Below, in pieces: positions 7,698-16,578 of a DNA stretch of 34,249 nucleotides. The stretch spans positions 1 to 34,249 of the forward strand of contig JAGVSR010000171.1 of NCBI GenBank assembly GCA_019137195.1. The letters are read 5' to 3'. The notes below the pieces were generated by a model. It was not told the DNA's origin, did not search any database, and worked only from the letters and a program-made list of their open reading frames with translations. This stretch comes from Alphaproteobacteria bacterium (lineage in GTDB: Bacteria > Pseudomonadota > Alphaproteobacteria > Rhizobiales > Hyphomicrobiaceae). The position numbers and the translations under genes were made by a program. Position 1 is the stretch's first letter, and each line of letters starts with the position of its first letter.

Positions 7698-8439
7698 GAT
7701 TGCAATGATGGCCGCAAAGTATTTGGCGCGTGAGGTGAAAAAGTTCGCGGCTTCCGACGAGCCAGACCGAGGCGAACTTTTGGGCAAGTATAAAATCACG
7801 CCCGTCGGCAACGGCCTTTTCTGGTGTGAGATTGATGCGCACGACCCGTTGCGCTACCGCGACGAAAAAACCGGCTTGGAGTTTTCTCCCGCGCTTGGCG
7901 CGTTCAAAACCGACAAAGGCAGCATTCCTAAAATCGTCCAGCGGGTAAAAGCGTTGGGTTTGCAGTTAAAAGAAGATGATGCCGAACGCTCTTACCTTAT
8001 CCACGATTCAGCCTACCAGTCCGGCACGGTGCGCGTTCGCAAGTCGGGCGCGGACTGGTCGCTTCTCACGCTCACCCGCGAGCAGGCGGACGTTCTCATG
8101 CACGACTGCCTTTCCGCAGACTCAACGCCGGAGGGAAAGCCAATCTCCCGCGCCACCGCATTTGCTGTATATCAAGCCGTGCGCCGCTTTTCCGGCGGGC
8201 CGTGGAAAACGTATCGGGCGCAGGACAAGGTGCGTGTGGCGGCGGTGGCGTTGGCGGTCGGGGGGGCAGTCGGGCGCAAGCTCCAAGAATGCCCCCGCAA
8301 GGCGTCGGGGGGCCGTGGGGGGGTGGGGGCAGGGGTGGGGTCTGGAAAACGCGGCACGGGCGAACCTGACGCCAGCGCGCGCCGGAAGGGAGCTTCTGGG
8401 GCCGGTCGGGTGGCGGGTTCTGGCGGAAAGAGGGTGTAA
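7687..8439 (+). CDS. DUF1353-family phage protein with low-complexity Gly-rich tail
   Basis: The ATG at 7687 follows a purine-rich GAGGAGGAGGAG run, a better start than the in-frame ATG at 7663. Three motifs match the DUF1353 pattern: TDKGSIP (about 75-81), LIHDSAY (104-110) and ADVLMHD (134-140), with conserved His-Asp pairs. The family is common next to phage lysis genes; its biochemical role is not established. After about residue 185 the protein becomes a Gly/Arg/Ala-rich run encoded by G-tracts (8258-8345), which looks like read-through of non-conserved DNA or the result of a small frameshift. Confidence 0.7.
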   Translation: MTSKIAMMAAKYLAREVKKFAASDEPDRGELLGKYKITPVGNGLFWCEIDAHDPLRYRDEKTGLEFSPALGAFKTDKGSIPKIVQRVKALGLQLKEDDAERSYLIHDSAYQSGTVRVRKSGADWSLLTLTREQADVLMHDCLSADSTPEGKPISRATAFAVYQAVRRFSGGPWKTYRAQDKVRVAAVALAVGGAVGRKLQECPRKASGGRGGVGAGVGSGKRGTGEPDASARRKGASGAGRVAGSGGKRV

Positions 8440-8442
8440 GGC

Positions 8443-9246
8443 ATGTCTTCGGCGAAAAAAAGCGCGTTCCGGCTTCACCCTATGGCCGAGCAAAGCCTTG
8501 TTGTGGTTGGGGAGAGAATCGGCGTTCAACTGGACCCTATTTCCTGCTGGCGGTGGCTGAAAGAGCTTGAGGAATTGGCCGTTAAAATGGAGGGCGCGCC
8601 GCCTGAATCCATCCTGTGCGCGGACATAGACGCACCGTTCGTTTTGGGCAACGCCAAGTTGTGGTTGCCGTCGCCAGCGCAAATGGAGTTGTGCATCCGT
8701 GCCGACAACATGGAGGACGCAGACAGGTGGGCTGTCGTAGGATACGTCTTGTCTCTTGGCCGAAGCGCGGAGGATTTGCGACCCTTGTTCTCAATGCCGG
8801 ACTCACAGCTAATCAAGCTGGCGCAAAAATGGATGCGCCACCTTGAAGCCAGCGCGGAATCATTGAGGATTGCCGTCGGGTGGCTTATGAATGTGTGGGC
8901 GGACGGCGTAGAGGACGGCGCGGGCGAGTCCGCAGAGGACTCGGAAGAATCCTATTTCCCAACGAGGGACTGGGGTGCGCTTGTTTCGGCACTCATGTCG
9001 GAGTATGCCGGTTTCCCGCCGGAACACTGGATGTTCAGAATGTCGTGCGCTCAACTCATGGCCCGAAAAGACGACATGCGAAAAAGGATGGCGTTGTCGG
9101 ATGCAAAGATGGCCGCCGCACTCGGAAAGGCCGTGCCTTCGCTTACGGTTGAAAACTACCACGCCCTACGTCGTCAATACTTCCGCGTTGAGGCAGACTT
9201 TCAGGCTTGGGCGCGCTCTACCTTTCAGGCCGGAGAGCAAGCATGA
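8443..9246 (+). CDS. Hypothetical phage protein upstream of the tape measure
   Basis: 267 residues, mainly helical, with two Trp-rich segments (CWRWLKELEEL, VGWLMNVWADG) and an acidic insert (about 145-165). I do not recognise the family. Its position directly before the tape-measure gene, with an ATGA overlap at 9243, is where phages usually encode tail assembly chaperones, but no frameshift pair is evident, so this is positional inference only. Confidence 0.6.
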   Translation: MSSAKKSAFRLHPMAEQSLVVVGERIGVQLDPISCWRWLKELEELAVKMEGAPPESILCADIDAPFVLGNAKLWLPSPAQMELCIRADNMEDADRWAVVGYVLSLGRSAEDLRPLFSMPDSQLIKLAQKWMRHLEASAESLRIAVGWLMNVWADGVEDGAGESAEDSEESYFPTRDWGALVSALMSEYAGFPPEHWMFRMSCAQLMARKDDMRKRMALSDAKMAAALGKAVPSLTVENYHALRRQYFRVEADFQAWARSTFQAGEQA

Positions 9247-11315
9247 GTGATACCGTCAGATTCAAGATAGCCGTTGACGATGGAGATGCGGCGTCGAAAC
9301 TGAAACAGAACGCCGAGGCGACGCGAAAGGCGACTGCCGAACAACTTGAACACGCAAAGACGGCCATCGCCGCGTCAGAAAAAAGACTCCAGTTTTTAGA
9401 AAAAGAGCTGATAGCGGCCAAAAGGTTCTACGAAGAACAGAAGGAGTTTGCTAGGGGGGCGATTAGAGAAAAAGAGAAACTTATTGAATTGGAGATGCAA
9501 TATGAAATGCAGCTCCGTAATGCCCGAAATGTCGCATGGACGCGCTCGACTCCAATAAACAACGCGAGATACATAGCAGCAGGGAAGAGGCTTGAAGAAC
9601 ACCAAAGCCTAATGAGAACCGCCATCCCCGACCTCGATGCCGCCCCAGAGTCCGTGAGAGCTGCGGCGGCGGAAGTTAAGAATCTGGCGGAAAGCATAGC
9701 AACGCAAAGAATTGAACTCCGTAGTGCCAGAACTGCGGCGAAGGGATACGCGCAAGCCCTGAAAGAGCTGGCGAAAGACGCGTCCAATGGGCGCTTGTCC
9801 GTCGTGACGCTGCGGCAAGCGTTTAACGGCTTCGCTCGACTGCTTACGGGTGATTTTAAAGGCGCGGCACTCTCTTTCCGGTCTTTGTTCGTCAGGATGA
9901 CGGCGCAAGCTACCACTGGTGGCAGTGCAGTAATAACGGCGGCGCGGGCCGCGCTATTGAATCCGTGGACATGGATTATCAGTGCAATGTCCGCGCCGGT
10001 TATTCTGAAAATCCGGCACGACAGGGAGTCGAAGCAGGCCATCGAGGACGCAAAAGAGCTTGCGAAGATACTCGGTCAAATACAGAAGGAACACAACACC
10101 AACAGGAATGAATGGATTAACGAGCAAAAGCGGCGTGATGGAACCGGCCCGCTCGGTCAAATACAGAAGGAAGCGGCGGGGGAAAATAGCCTAGAGACAG
10201 CCCGATTCTTTGTCGGCTCATGGGAAAAGACATACAACGAATCTTTTGAAGCGGAAAGGCGCGCCGCGCAAGAGCACTTGAACGCCGAAGGCCGCCTTGC
10301 CGCTTTTAACGAGAAAAGCAAGAAATCGGGGAAAAGGGACGACGGCAAAAAGGCTGAACTCGAAGAAAAGGTGAAGGCAGCAAAGAAACGGCTCGATGCG
10401 GCGAGGTCGCTAACCTCCCAGTATTTTGAAGCCCTTGAAGTGTGGCGGAAAAGGGAAAAAGAATTGTCGGACGAGGAGGACAGAAAAGAGCGCGAGGCCA
10501 AGGATAAGAAGAAATCTAGCAGGAAAGAACGCAGGCGCAGGGCCAAAGAGAGGAGAGAGGCCAAGGAAGCATACGAAAAGGACTTGGCGGAGCATGACAA
10601 TCGCGTGTTTCTATCTGGCTTGCCGAACGAAAAGTCAAAGCTGCAAGCAGAACACAGTCGCCTAACTGCCGAAAGGTCTGTAATAACTGGCACTGGCCTT
10701 GAGGCCGACAGACAACGCTTGGCTATAGATAAAGAGCTGCTTTCCGTAAATGAGCGGCTAAATGCCATTAAAAATCAAGAGAAGGACGCCCTGCGTGACA
10801 TAAAAGAGGAGTCCGCCCTTATTGGTCTTGAGCGTAAGGACTGGCTGAAGAAGCGCATCGGTCAGGTGCGCAAGCGGTTTCGTGAGGAGAGCGACCCCGT
10901 GGAGCGGGCAAGACTTGCACTGACGGGGAAGCAGTTGACGCACGAATTGAAGACGCTATTAAGCGAGGATTCCGGTTCCGGCGCGGGTGCATTGGGAGAA
11001 CCGGCGGATACTCGCAGGATAGGGCCGAACGGCGTTCCGATGAACGACATGCGGAAGGTATCTGCTGGCGGCGTGAAAATGGTTGCCCCTCATTTGGCAC
11101 ACGGGCTGAAAATGGTTGAGCAACCTTTCGGGAGCAGGAAGCGTGAGACGTGGAAGCAGGCGTCTGTTCTGGGGAGCGTCGGTCTGAATGAGATTTTCGA
11201 CATGATGCACGGACAGCATCAGTCGCAAGACCCAGCGGTAAGCACAGCCGAAAACACGCGCAAGGCTGTTGAGCATCTGGAGGTAATCGCAAACAACTTG
11301 AAGGGAGTGCAGTAA
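9243..11315 (+). CDS. Tape-measure-like tail protein
   Basis: The ATG at 9243 overlaps the preceding TGA. The 690-residue product begins with VRFKIAVDDGDAASKLK, a beta/alpha start seen in many tape measures, and then is dominated by long charged helices (Glu/Lys/Ala/Arg) predicted to be coiled coil. A hydrophobic segment near residues 235-260 (LLNPWTWIISAMSAPVIL) fits the membrane-active part of tape measures. The last quarter has the Gly/Pro-rich turn and C-terminal helix often processed in such proteins. It is the largest gene of the tail block and is followed by minor tail genes. Evidence is architectural, not a family match. Confidence 0.65.
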   Translation: MSDTVRFKIAVDDGDAASKLKQNAEATRKATAEQLEHAKTAIAASEKRLQFLEKELIAAKRFYEEQKEFARGAIREKEKLIELEMQYEMQLRNARNVAWTRSTPINNARYIAAGKRLEEHQSLMRTAIPDLDAAPESVRAAAAEVKNLAESIATQRIELRSARTAAKGYAQALKELAKDASNGRLSVVTLRQAFNGFARLLTGDFKGAALSFRSLFVRMTAQATTGGSAVITAARAALLNPWTWIISAMSAPVILKIRHDRESKQAIEDAKELAKILGQIQKEHNTNRNEWINEQKRRDGTGPLGQIQKEAAGENSLETARFFVGSWEKTYNESFEAERRAAQEHLNAEGRLAAFNEKSKKSGKRDDGKKAELEEKVKAAKKRLDAARSLTSQYFEALEVWRKREKELSDEEDRKEREAKDKKKSSRKERRRRAKERREAKEAYEKDLAEHDNRVFLSGLPNEKSKLQAEHSRLTAERSVITGTGLEADRQRLAIDKELLSVNERLNAIKNQEKDALRDIKEESALIGLERKDWLKKRIGQVRKRFREESDPVERARLALTGKQLTHELKTLLSEDSGSGAGALGEPADTRRIGPNGVPMNDMRKVSAGGVKMVAPHLAHGLKMVEQPFGSRKRETWKQASVLGSVGLNEIFDMMHGQHQSQDPAVSTAENTRKAVEHLEVIANNLKGVQ

Positions 11316-11316
11316 G

Positions 11317-11790
11317 ATGAATAGGCTGTGGCTTGTGAATATCCAGCACGGGATTGACTTCCGAACGGTTGACGAGTTATGCCTTGACGAGAACGGAAAG
11401 CCTATTCGGGAAAAGCAAAAAATTGACCCGTCTGAAGGCGACGGGCAGGACAACTGGGCATGGTTTGACAAGCGAAGGATTCAGGTTCAGTACCAGACGA
11501 GAACAACCCTGCAGGCGATGCGCGTTTCGTTGCACATGGAAAACGTCCCTCTAGATGTTGGCAAAACGAGAACATCCTTTGCCCTTTACTACGGGCCGAA
11601 CAAGTCTTACACCCTAGCTTCGCCCGGAAAGCCGTACATGCTTACAGGTAGATCCATTGTTGCGGAAGACCACAGACTAGGCGTCATTGTCATCAGGGAG
11701 GAATGGACATACTACGACAGATGGAAAAAGGCGCCCAAGAGTTGGAAACTGCAAGGCGAGCTCTTGGATGACGACACGCAAGGGAAGTAG
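11317..11790 (+). CDS. Hypothetical minor tail protein
   Basis: 157 residues, starting one base after the tape-measure stop region. It is mixed alpha/beta with many Trp, Tyr and Lys, including DNWAWFDKRR and REEWTYYDRW. I do not recognise a family. Placement right after the tape measure suggests a distal tail or baseplate-hub role. Confidence 0.6.
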   Translation: MNRLWLVNIQHGIDFRTVDELCLDENGKPIREKQKIDPSEGDGQDNWAWFDKRRIQVQYQTRTTLQAMRVSLHMENVPLDVGKTRTSFALYYGPNKSYTLASPGKPYMLTGRSIVAEDHRLGVIVIREEWTYYDRWKKAPKSWKLQGELLDDDTQGK

Positions 11791-11801
11791 AGGGATTGGC
11801 T

Positions 11802-12020
11802 ATGGACGCAAGCAGGGCGCTGGAGCGGGCAGTACAAGACGGAACCATTGGTTTTCGCGGCGTGTCCGACCCTCTCGAAAAGGCGAAAATGGCAGGGTTC
11901 GAGATTCGGGAGTTGCCGCAAACGGACGAAGAACGGCTTGTTCGGAAAAAAGGTGTGGAGCTTTTCAAGAAGCTCTATGACATGGGTGTTGACATCCCGC
12001 CCGTCCTCATAATGGACTGA
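11802..12020 (+). CDS. Small hypothetical tail-region protein
   Basis: 72 residues, charged and probably helical. I prefer the ATG at 11802 over the in-frame TTG at 11796 because the AGAGGGA ribosome binding site ends at 11795, giving normal spacing only for the ATG. No recognised domain. Confidence 0.55.
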   Translation: MDASRALERAVQDGTIGFRGVSDPLEKAKMAGFEIRELPQTDEERLVRKKGVELFKKLYDMGVDIPPVLIMD

Positions 12021-12024
12021 ACGC

Positions 12025-12687
12025 ATGAGCGTAGATGGTTATTTTAAAACAAACTGGCGCGGCGTCGGAATGCTCCGAAACGTCGCCGCGTGGATGAATC
12101 AGGTTGGGCGCTTTCTGAACGGAATGAGCATTATTGGCGGTGTCACTTCGCGGAAAAACGGAACAATCACATTCAGTGTAACGCGACAGCATGGCGGCAC
12201 CGGCGGCGAGTCCTCACCCTTTGAATACCGCTCATATTTCCGCGTCATCGACGCCAGCACCTACGACGAAAACGGAACGATCACGCTTTGCAAGATCGGC
12301 GTGACGAACGGCAGTTCTGAAATGCTGGACCCTGTAGGCAACTGCGGTGCAGTAAAAATAAACGGGGCATACGCGCCTGTTGAGGCTGACGTCAAGACTG
12401 TCACTGAGGATGGCATTTATTACGTGTGGATTCACTCTTGGCTAGACGCCTCTCTTGGGCCGCAAGCTGAAATAAGGCTGGGGGATGCTGGCGTGTCCGT
12501 GCCGCCCGAAAACCCAAACGGAGGGTTGCGCCACGGCTCGAAGCTGGCTGGGCGCGTGACGGTGGAGGACGGGAAGATAACAGACATTGTCCAGGACTAC
12601 CTTTCCGGCGGCGAGCACACGGAAATCATGATGGGCAACTGCGACGGGCTTTTAATCATGTGCGGCCAAGGCGGGGCGCAGACATGA
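12025..12687 (+). CDS. Hypothetical beta-rich tail/baseplate protein
   Basis: 220 residues. A short amphipathic N-terminus (about 1-40) is followed by a Thr/Gly/Val-rich beta domain with repeated NGTITF/NGTITL strands, a PPENPNGGLRHG loop and a hydrophobic C-terminus. It starts four bases after the previous stop and overlaps the next gene by ATGA. I do not recognise the family; a structural tail role is inferred from context. Confidence 0.6.
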   Translation: MSVDGYFKTNWRGVGMLRNVAAWMNQVGRFLNGMSIIGGVTSRKNGTITFSVTRQHGGTGGESSPFEYRSYFRVIDASTYDENGTITLCKIGVTNGSSEMLDPVGNCGAVKINGAYAPVEADVKTVTEDGIYYVWIHSWLDASLGPQAEIRLGDAGVSVPPENPNGGLRHGSKLAGRVTVEDGKITDIVQDYLSGGEHTEIMMGNCDGLLIMCGQGGAQT

Positions 12688-13841
12688 GCCTTTTGTGGAG
12701 AAGGAATTATCAACTGGACGACCCCAACAACCCCGATACGGCAAACGTCCCGTTTCTCATGGGTGACAAGTCCAAGGGCGTTCTTTTCGGCTCTGACTAT
12801 TGCATGTGCGGCGCCAGATGGGGCATATTCACTCTTTGCCCGTGCCGACATCAGGTGTGGGGTGGCACGCAAATAGGCCAAGGCGGGGGGTATTTAACCT
12901 TTCCCAGCTTTATTCCGGGGACGGAATCGCCGGAACACCCAGAAGGAATACCCCACCCATACGCGGGCAGGCCAGCCTATTTGGACATATTGGACATAAA
13001 CGGCAACAGGGTTCCCGCCCTGTGGATTCGCATTGAAGGTGGAAATGTAGGCGCTGGCAACGGATTCCTGCCGCCAATAGCCGTTCAGAGCTACGGAGTT
13101 CTGACGACCGTTAAGCACCAAACGGGGAAAGCCCCGTTCAAATGCACGATAAGCGCCGAACTTTGGGAGGAGGGACCGCTTGGTGAGCAGAATACGCCCG
13201 TCCGCCGGAAAATCGCCGAAGTAACAGACATTCCATGCGAGGATGGCAAGCGCGTATACCTTGGGCAGTCGAGCTATTGGGACTCAAACCAAAGCGACGC
13301 TGGAGAGGAGATAACAGACGCATGGCGTATTCCGGTGTCCAAGCAGTGCCTGCATTACGAGGAAACATGCGTCGCAAGGCTCGACCTGACTGTTACCTAT
13401 ACCCCGATAGGCGGCGGAACTCCGAAAAAATACTCCGTGCGAACACCTGTATTGGTCATTGACCTTGGGGCTGATGCTGAAATGGGAAGGGCCTTTGTCC
13501 GGCCTGATATATTTCCAGACGAAGCCTGCGCCTATAGGGGTTCCATTGGAGATGAGAACATACTAATGGACGTCAGGCGACTGAAAGGGCCGTTCAGGAG
13601 CAAGGCCGACGCCCTTGAAGTTTATACGGCTCACAAGGCAAAAATTGACGCCTATGCCGAGCGTTGCGCGTGTCCGCGAGTTTATCCGATGTCCGACTAC
13701 TGGGACCCTCCGCCCTGCCCGTTTTGCGAAGACCCAGGCGACCCAGATGCGCCGGAAGATTGCGTGTGGTCTTTTTCGGAGTGGGATGCCATTCCGAGCA
13801 ACTCGCAGGAATTGGAAGAACAAATGGGAGGGCAACCATGA
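12684..13841 (+). CDS. Cysteine-rich hypothetical tail protein
   Basis: 385 residues from the ATG that overlaps the previous TGA (ATGA at 12684). Two Cys-rich patches stand out: CMCGARWGIFTLCPCRH near residues 38-54 and, near the C-terminus, CACPRVYP followed by PPCPFCED. Between them is beta-rich sequence with a Gly/Pro-rich section. The Cys patches could bind metal or form disulfides at the tail tip. I do not recognise the family. It overlaps the next gene by ATGA. Confidence 0.6.
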   Translation: MSLLWRRNYQLDDPNNPDTANVPFLMGDKSKGVLFGSDYCMCGARWGIFTLCPCRHQVWGGTQIGQGGGYLTFPSFIPGTESPEHPEGIPHPYAGRPAYLDILDINGNRVPALWIRIEGGNVGAGNGFLPPIAVQSYGVLTTVKHQTGKAPFKCTISAELWEEGPLGEQNTPVRRKIAEVTDIPCEDGKRVYLGQSSYWDSNQSDAGEEITDAWRIPVSKQCLHYEETCVARLDLTVTYTPIGGGTPKKYSVRTPVLVIDLGADAEMGRAFVRPDIFPDEACAYRGSIGDENILMDVRRLKGPFRSKADALEVYTAHKAKIDAYAERCACPRVYPMSDYWDPPPCPFCEDPGDPDAPEDCVWSFSEWDAIPSNSQELEEQMGGQP

Positions 13842-14188
13842 GTTGTTGCGGCGAAAGGCACAAAGACGAAAACGGCAGGATAGCTCCTGTTTATCCGGCC
13901 ACGCAATGCGTGGAATGCGCAGAAAAACATATTTCCCTTGCAAGCGCCTTGGCGTGGGAGTTTGGCTATGCGGCACCGAACCGGCAACGCATCATAGGAG
14001 AGCTTGGGGCGGCGGCATTGCACCTGTACAAGCGTTGGCCCAGCATGGCCCAAATGTGCCGCGACGCCCGCCACATCATCCAGAAGCGGAGAGAGTCAGA
14101 GCTTGACTGGAACCCCCTGCTTATGGAAATTGACAGACTTGTAACAAAAGAGCTTAAAAAAACAATCGCTATGGAGGACTCGCAATGA
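13838..14188 (+). CDS. Small Cys-motif phage protein (CxxCxxKH)
   Basis: 116 residues beginning MSCCGERH, with CVECAEKHISLA (about 28-39) and a helical remainder. A CxxCxxKH-type motif followed by an Ala-rich helix occurs in small conserved phage proteins of unknown function. The ATG overlaps the upstream TGA, and the downstream gene overlaps by ATGA. The Cys pairs may bind zinc; this is inference. Confidence 0.6.
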   Translation: MSCCGERHKDENGRIAPVYPATQCVECAEKHISLASALAWEFGYAAPNRQRIIGELGAAALHLYKRWPSMAQMCRDARHIIQKRRESELDWNPLLMEIDRLVTKELKKTIAMEDSQ

Positions 14189-14559
14189 GCACGAAAATCA
14201 CCGTTAACGCCTCAATGACCCTTCAACTGCCGGAAGAGTCCGTCGGGTTCAGCGCCTCGAATATCACCGTTGACGGGAACTGGATAAAGACAACGATTGA
14301 GCTTGTCCAGAACACCCAGCAGAACATCAACAGCACAATGACCGGATGGAGCGCGCTTGTCGGGCCAAGGTATGTTCTCTTGCGGTACAGAGGGACGGCA
14401 GACCTCGCTGAAATCGCGTATGCCGGAAATACCGTCATTGCGCAGATGAGACCGAGCGACATTGCCCTTATTCCGCTTGGGGATACGTGGACGAATCTGC
14501 TGGTCAAGCAGGTCAACGCCACCGAGAACGGGTTTCTCGACATCTTCCTAGTCGGATAG
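14185..14559 (+). CDS. Hypothetical beta-rich structural protein
   Basis: 124 residues, alternating polar/hydrophobic with Thr, Ile and Val enrichment, typical of small phage beta proteins. It closes the tail operon: no gene follows for about 600 bases. No recognised domain. Confidence 0.6.
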   Translation: MSTKITVNASMTLQLPEESVGFSASNITVDGNWIKTTIELVQNTQQNINSTMTGWSALVGPRYVLLRYRGTADLAEIAYAGNTVIAQMRPSDIALIPLGDTWTNLLVKQVNATENGFLDIFLVG

Positions 14560-14594
14560 CACCGACACACGGGCGTTATTCTGGTGGCGGCAGG

Positions 14595-14735
14595 GGTGCC
14601 TTGGCAACCCCATAGGGTGCCTATAGCTACCCTATAGGGTGCCTATAGCTACCCTATAGGGTGCCTTGGCGACCCCGTAGGGGCGTGTAGCCATACAGAC
14701 AGAACAGACAGACAAGACATACAGAACATACATAA
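14595..14735 (+). repeat. Palindromic repeat element, copy A
   Basis: Four tandem units of 21-22 bp are centred on CCCCATAGGG (14608), CCCTATAGGG (14630, 14652) and CCCCGTAGGGG (14673), with GGTGCCTTGGC hairpin cores at both ends. They are followed by GTGTAGCCATACA and a run of GACAGA/ACATACA motifs ending in CATAATCTGAC. A clearly related element in the same orientation lies at 25195-25304. Confidence 0.85.
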
Positions 14736-14992
14736 TCTGACTGACTGAAAAGGGTGGGGCTATTGGCATGGCTTGGCTGGGGGCGGGGGGGGCGGCTTGC
14801 CGGTGGCGCGGCGCGGAAGGCTTGGCCTTGGGCCGGTGGCGGGGAGGGGCGGGCAGTGGGGGGCGGGGCGGGCGGCTTGGCTGGCGGGCCTCCACCCTCC
14901 CTCAAAAAACGCCAATAATTGCATTTTTTCGCCTTCGTAACTCATTGCGGCAGAACCACATAAAACTATTTTCAAAAAAAGTGAAAAAACAC

Positions 14993-15051
14993 TTGACGCT
15001 TAAAGCGCATTATGCAACTTTATATGTAAATATAAAAGCTCTTTGAAAACC
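14993..15051 (+). promoter_or_regulatory. Probable early promoter region
   Basis: TTGACG at 14993-14998 is a good -35 match and is followed by an AT-rich stretch with TTTATA/TATATG at 15019-15026, though the spacing (about 20) is longer than ideal. CTTTGAAAACC at 15041-15051 recurs exactly at 25394-25404 after the other repeat element. This region precedes the whole early gene block. Confidence 0.35.
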
Positions 15052-15099
15052 GCATATTTTCGGGGCCGCCAGCCGCCCCTCCTGAAAAGCTGGCAGACT

Positions 15100-15124
15100 T
15101 TCCGGCAAAGCCTTGCCGCCGGAA
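15100..15124 (+). promoter_or_regulatory. Stem-loop in 5' leader of the early operon
   Basis: TTCCGGCAA pairs with TTGCC-G-CCGGAA (one bulge) around an AGCC loop. No T-run follows on the + strand, so it is not a standard terminator. It sits about 40 bases before the first early gene and may shield or stabilise the leader. Confidence 0.4.
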
Positions 15125-15163
15125 AAAAAGCGCAAGGCAAAAAAACAAACAGGAGAAAAGAAA

Positions 15164-15745
15164 ATGACGAAGAAAACCATCAGCAACGCTCAAACCGCCC
15201 CAGAAACCGCCGAACAAAAAGCGGCGCGGCTGGAAGCGGAAGAGGCGAAACTGCAACTGGACATCGGCAACGCAAAAATTGCGGCAATTAACGCTGGCGC
15301 GGAACTCACTATGGCGAAACACGCTGTGAGTGTCGCAACAATCAAAAAAGATGAAACGGCGCTGAAAGCCGCGCAAGCCGACTTTGTCGAGGCAAACAAA
15401 TCCAAGCTGGACGCCAACGAAAAGCTGGCGGAAGCGCAGGACGCCCTGAAAGCGTGGAAATCCGCTGTGAAGGCCGAACGCGACGCCATACGCGAGCAAC
15501 GGAAGGCCGAACGCGAAGAAAAGCGTCGGCAATCCGAGGGCCGGAAGGCGACACGCGCCAAGGTGCAGGCGCTCGTGTTCCTCCGCGACGATTTGCTGAC
15601 GGCGAAGCACGAAGGCTTCGACGGTGGCAAGGTGGCCGAGGAACTGCTGGGCAAGGTTCGGAAGGAAATCGACGCGCTGGTGAAAGCGCACGACTTCGAG
15701 ATCCCGGAAGAGCCGGACTTCGAGACCGAGGCCGCGAAGGCGTAG
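15164..15745 (+). CDS. Coiled-coil early protein of unknown function
   Basis: I chose the ATG at 15164, which follows AGGAGAAAAGAAA; an earlier in-frame ATG would start inside the leader hairpin. The 193-residue product is almost entirely Ala/Glu/Lys/Arg-rich helix, with an Arg/Glu/Lys cluster around 105-130 and a shorter acidic C-terminus. It should form a long coiled coil. No family recognised. As the first gene of the early operon it is probably highly expressed. Confidence 0.65.
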   Translation: MTKKTISNAQTAPETAEQKAARLEAEEAKLQLDIGNAKIAAINAGAELTMAKHAVSVATIKKDETALKAAQADFVEANKSKLDANEKLAEAQDALKAWKSAVKAERDAIREQRKAEREEKRRQSEGRKATRAKVQALVFLRDDLLTAKHEGFDGGKVAEELLGKVRKEIDALVKAHDFEIPEEPDFETEAAKA

Positions 15746-15839
15746 AACAAGCCGATCCCACTGGCAAGGGGGAGACAAACCCCTTGCCCCACTTTCCGAG
15801 CCGCGGCGGATTCCGCGGCAAACAACAGGAGAAACGAAA

Positions 15840-15992
15840 ATGAAAGTAGAACCGGAAATCGAATTGCCGGCACGTGAACCAATGAGGCCGCGCAAGGTGC
15901 GTATCAGCGAAAAACTACAGCGCAGGGCAAAGAGGGAATTGTCACGCCTTCGCCGCGCATCCACGCGCCGCCGCAACTTGCTCGACGACTAG
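15840..15992 (+). CDS. Small basic protein (50 aa)
   Basis: A short gene with a good AACAGGAGAAACGAAA ribosome binding site before the ATG at 15840. The product starts acidic (KVEPEIELP) and becomes strongly basic, with many Arg and Lys in RRAKRELSRLRR. It ends in LLDD. It could bind nucleic acid; no family is recognised. The ribosome binding site is the same type as its neighbours, which supports it being real. Confidence 0.55.
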   Translation: MKVEPEIELPAREPMRPRKVRISEKLQRRAKRELSRLRRASTRRRNLLDD

Positions 15993-16086
15993 GAGGATTG
16001 TTCGCGCTCGCCACCTTGGAGGACAGGGTGGCGACCGCGTGGAATCAACCACGCATGAAACAATGAAACTAAACAGGAGAAAAAAC

Positions 16087-16545
16087 ATGACCACCAAACA
16101 CGAAGCCGGATTGACCGTTGCCCTTACCATCGGAGGATTGCCGCTTGTTTGCGAAACGTCCGGCGAGATGATCCGTGGACCCAAAGCCGTTCGTCGCTTG
16201 CTTGACGACGTGGCCCAGCTTGCACAAGAAGCCGTCATCGTTTTGACGCTCAACAACAAAAACAAGTTAATCCGTCGCCACCTTGTGACCCTCGGGATTG
16301 CCAATGCCAGCCTTTCCCACATGCGCGAAGTGTTCCGCCCCGCCATCATGGACGGAGCGGCGGCCGTCATTCTCGCCCACAACCACCCCAGCGGAGACGC
16401 GACCCCCAGCGCTGAAGACATCGCCACCACCCGCCAAGCCGTGAGCGCCGGGAAGATCATCGGGATAAATGTCCTAGATCATATCGTTTTAGGCCGCCCC
16501 GGCTTTGTCAGCTTGCGCGAAGCCGGTTTGGTGGATTTTACATAA
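16087..16545 (+). CDS. radC: RadC-like JAB-domain protein
   Basis: 152 residues from an ATG preceded by AGGAG. The JAMM metalloprotease-type motif is complete: HNH at residues 98-100 followed by PSGDATPSAED, giving His98, His100, Ser108 and Asp111. The core resembles the C-terminal domain of RadC (JAB_2/DUF2466), lacking the N-terminal helix-hairpin-helix domain of bacterial RadC. Such short RadC-like proteins are common on phages and mobile elements; despite the name, a DNA-repair role is not proven. It lies in the early operon among small accessory genes. Confidence 0.85.
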   Translation: MTTKHEAGLTVALTIGGLPLVCETSGEMIRGPKAVRRLLDDVAQLAQEAVIVLTLNNKNKLIRRHLVTLGIANASLSHMREVFRPAIMDGAAAVILAHNHPSGDATPSAEDIATTRQAVSAGKIIGINVLDHIVLGRPGFVSLREAGLVDFT

Positions 16546-16578
16546 CAACCCCAACCCCAAAAACAGAAGGAAAAGAAA

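Larger units (their letters stand above)
14560..15163 (+). other. Non-coding control region between tail and early modules
   Basis: About 600 bases without a convincing gene. In order it holds repeat element A (14595-14735), a G-rich tract (14764-14890) with many runs of three or more G, an AT-rich segment (14900-15060) with promoter-like sequence, and a stem-loop in the probable 5' leader (15100-15124). Short open frames here lack ribosome binding sites and are low complexity. Confidence 0.7.

Noticed and set aside
14768-15046. Open frame of 92 codons in the control region
   Set aside because: Starts in the G-rich tract without a ribosome binding site and encodes low-complexity Gly/Ala/Arg sequence running into promoter DNA.
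16087-16545. Full-length bacterial RadC
   Set aside because: Only the JAB domain is present; the N-terminal helix-hairpin-helix domain is missing, so it is called RadC-like.
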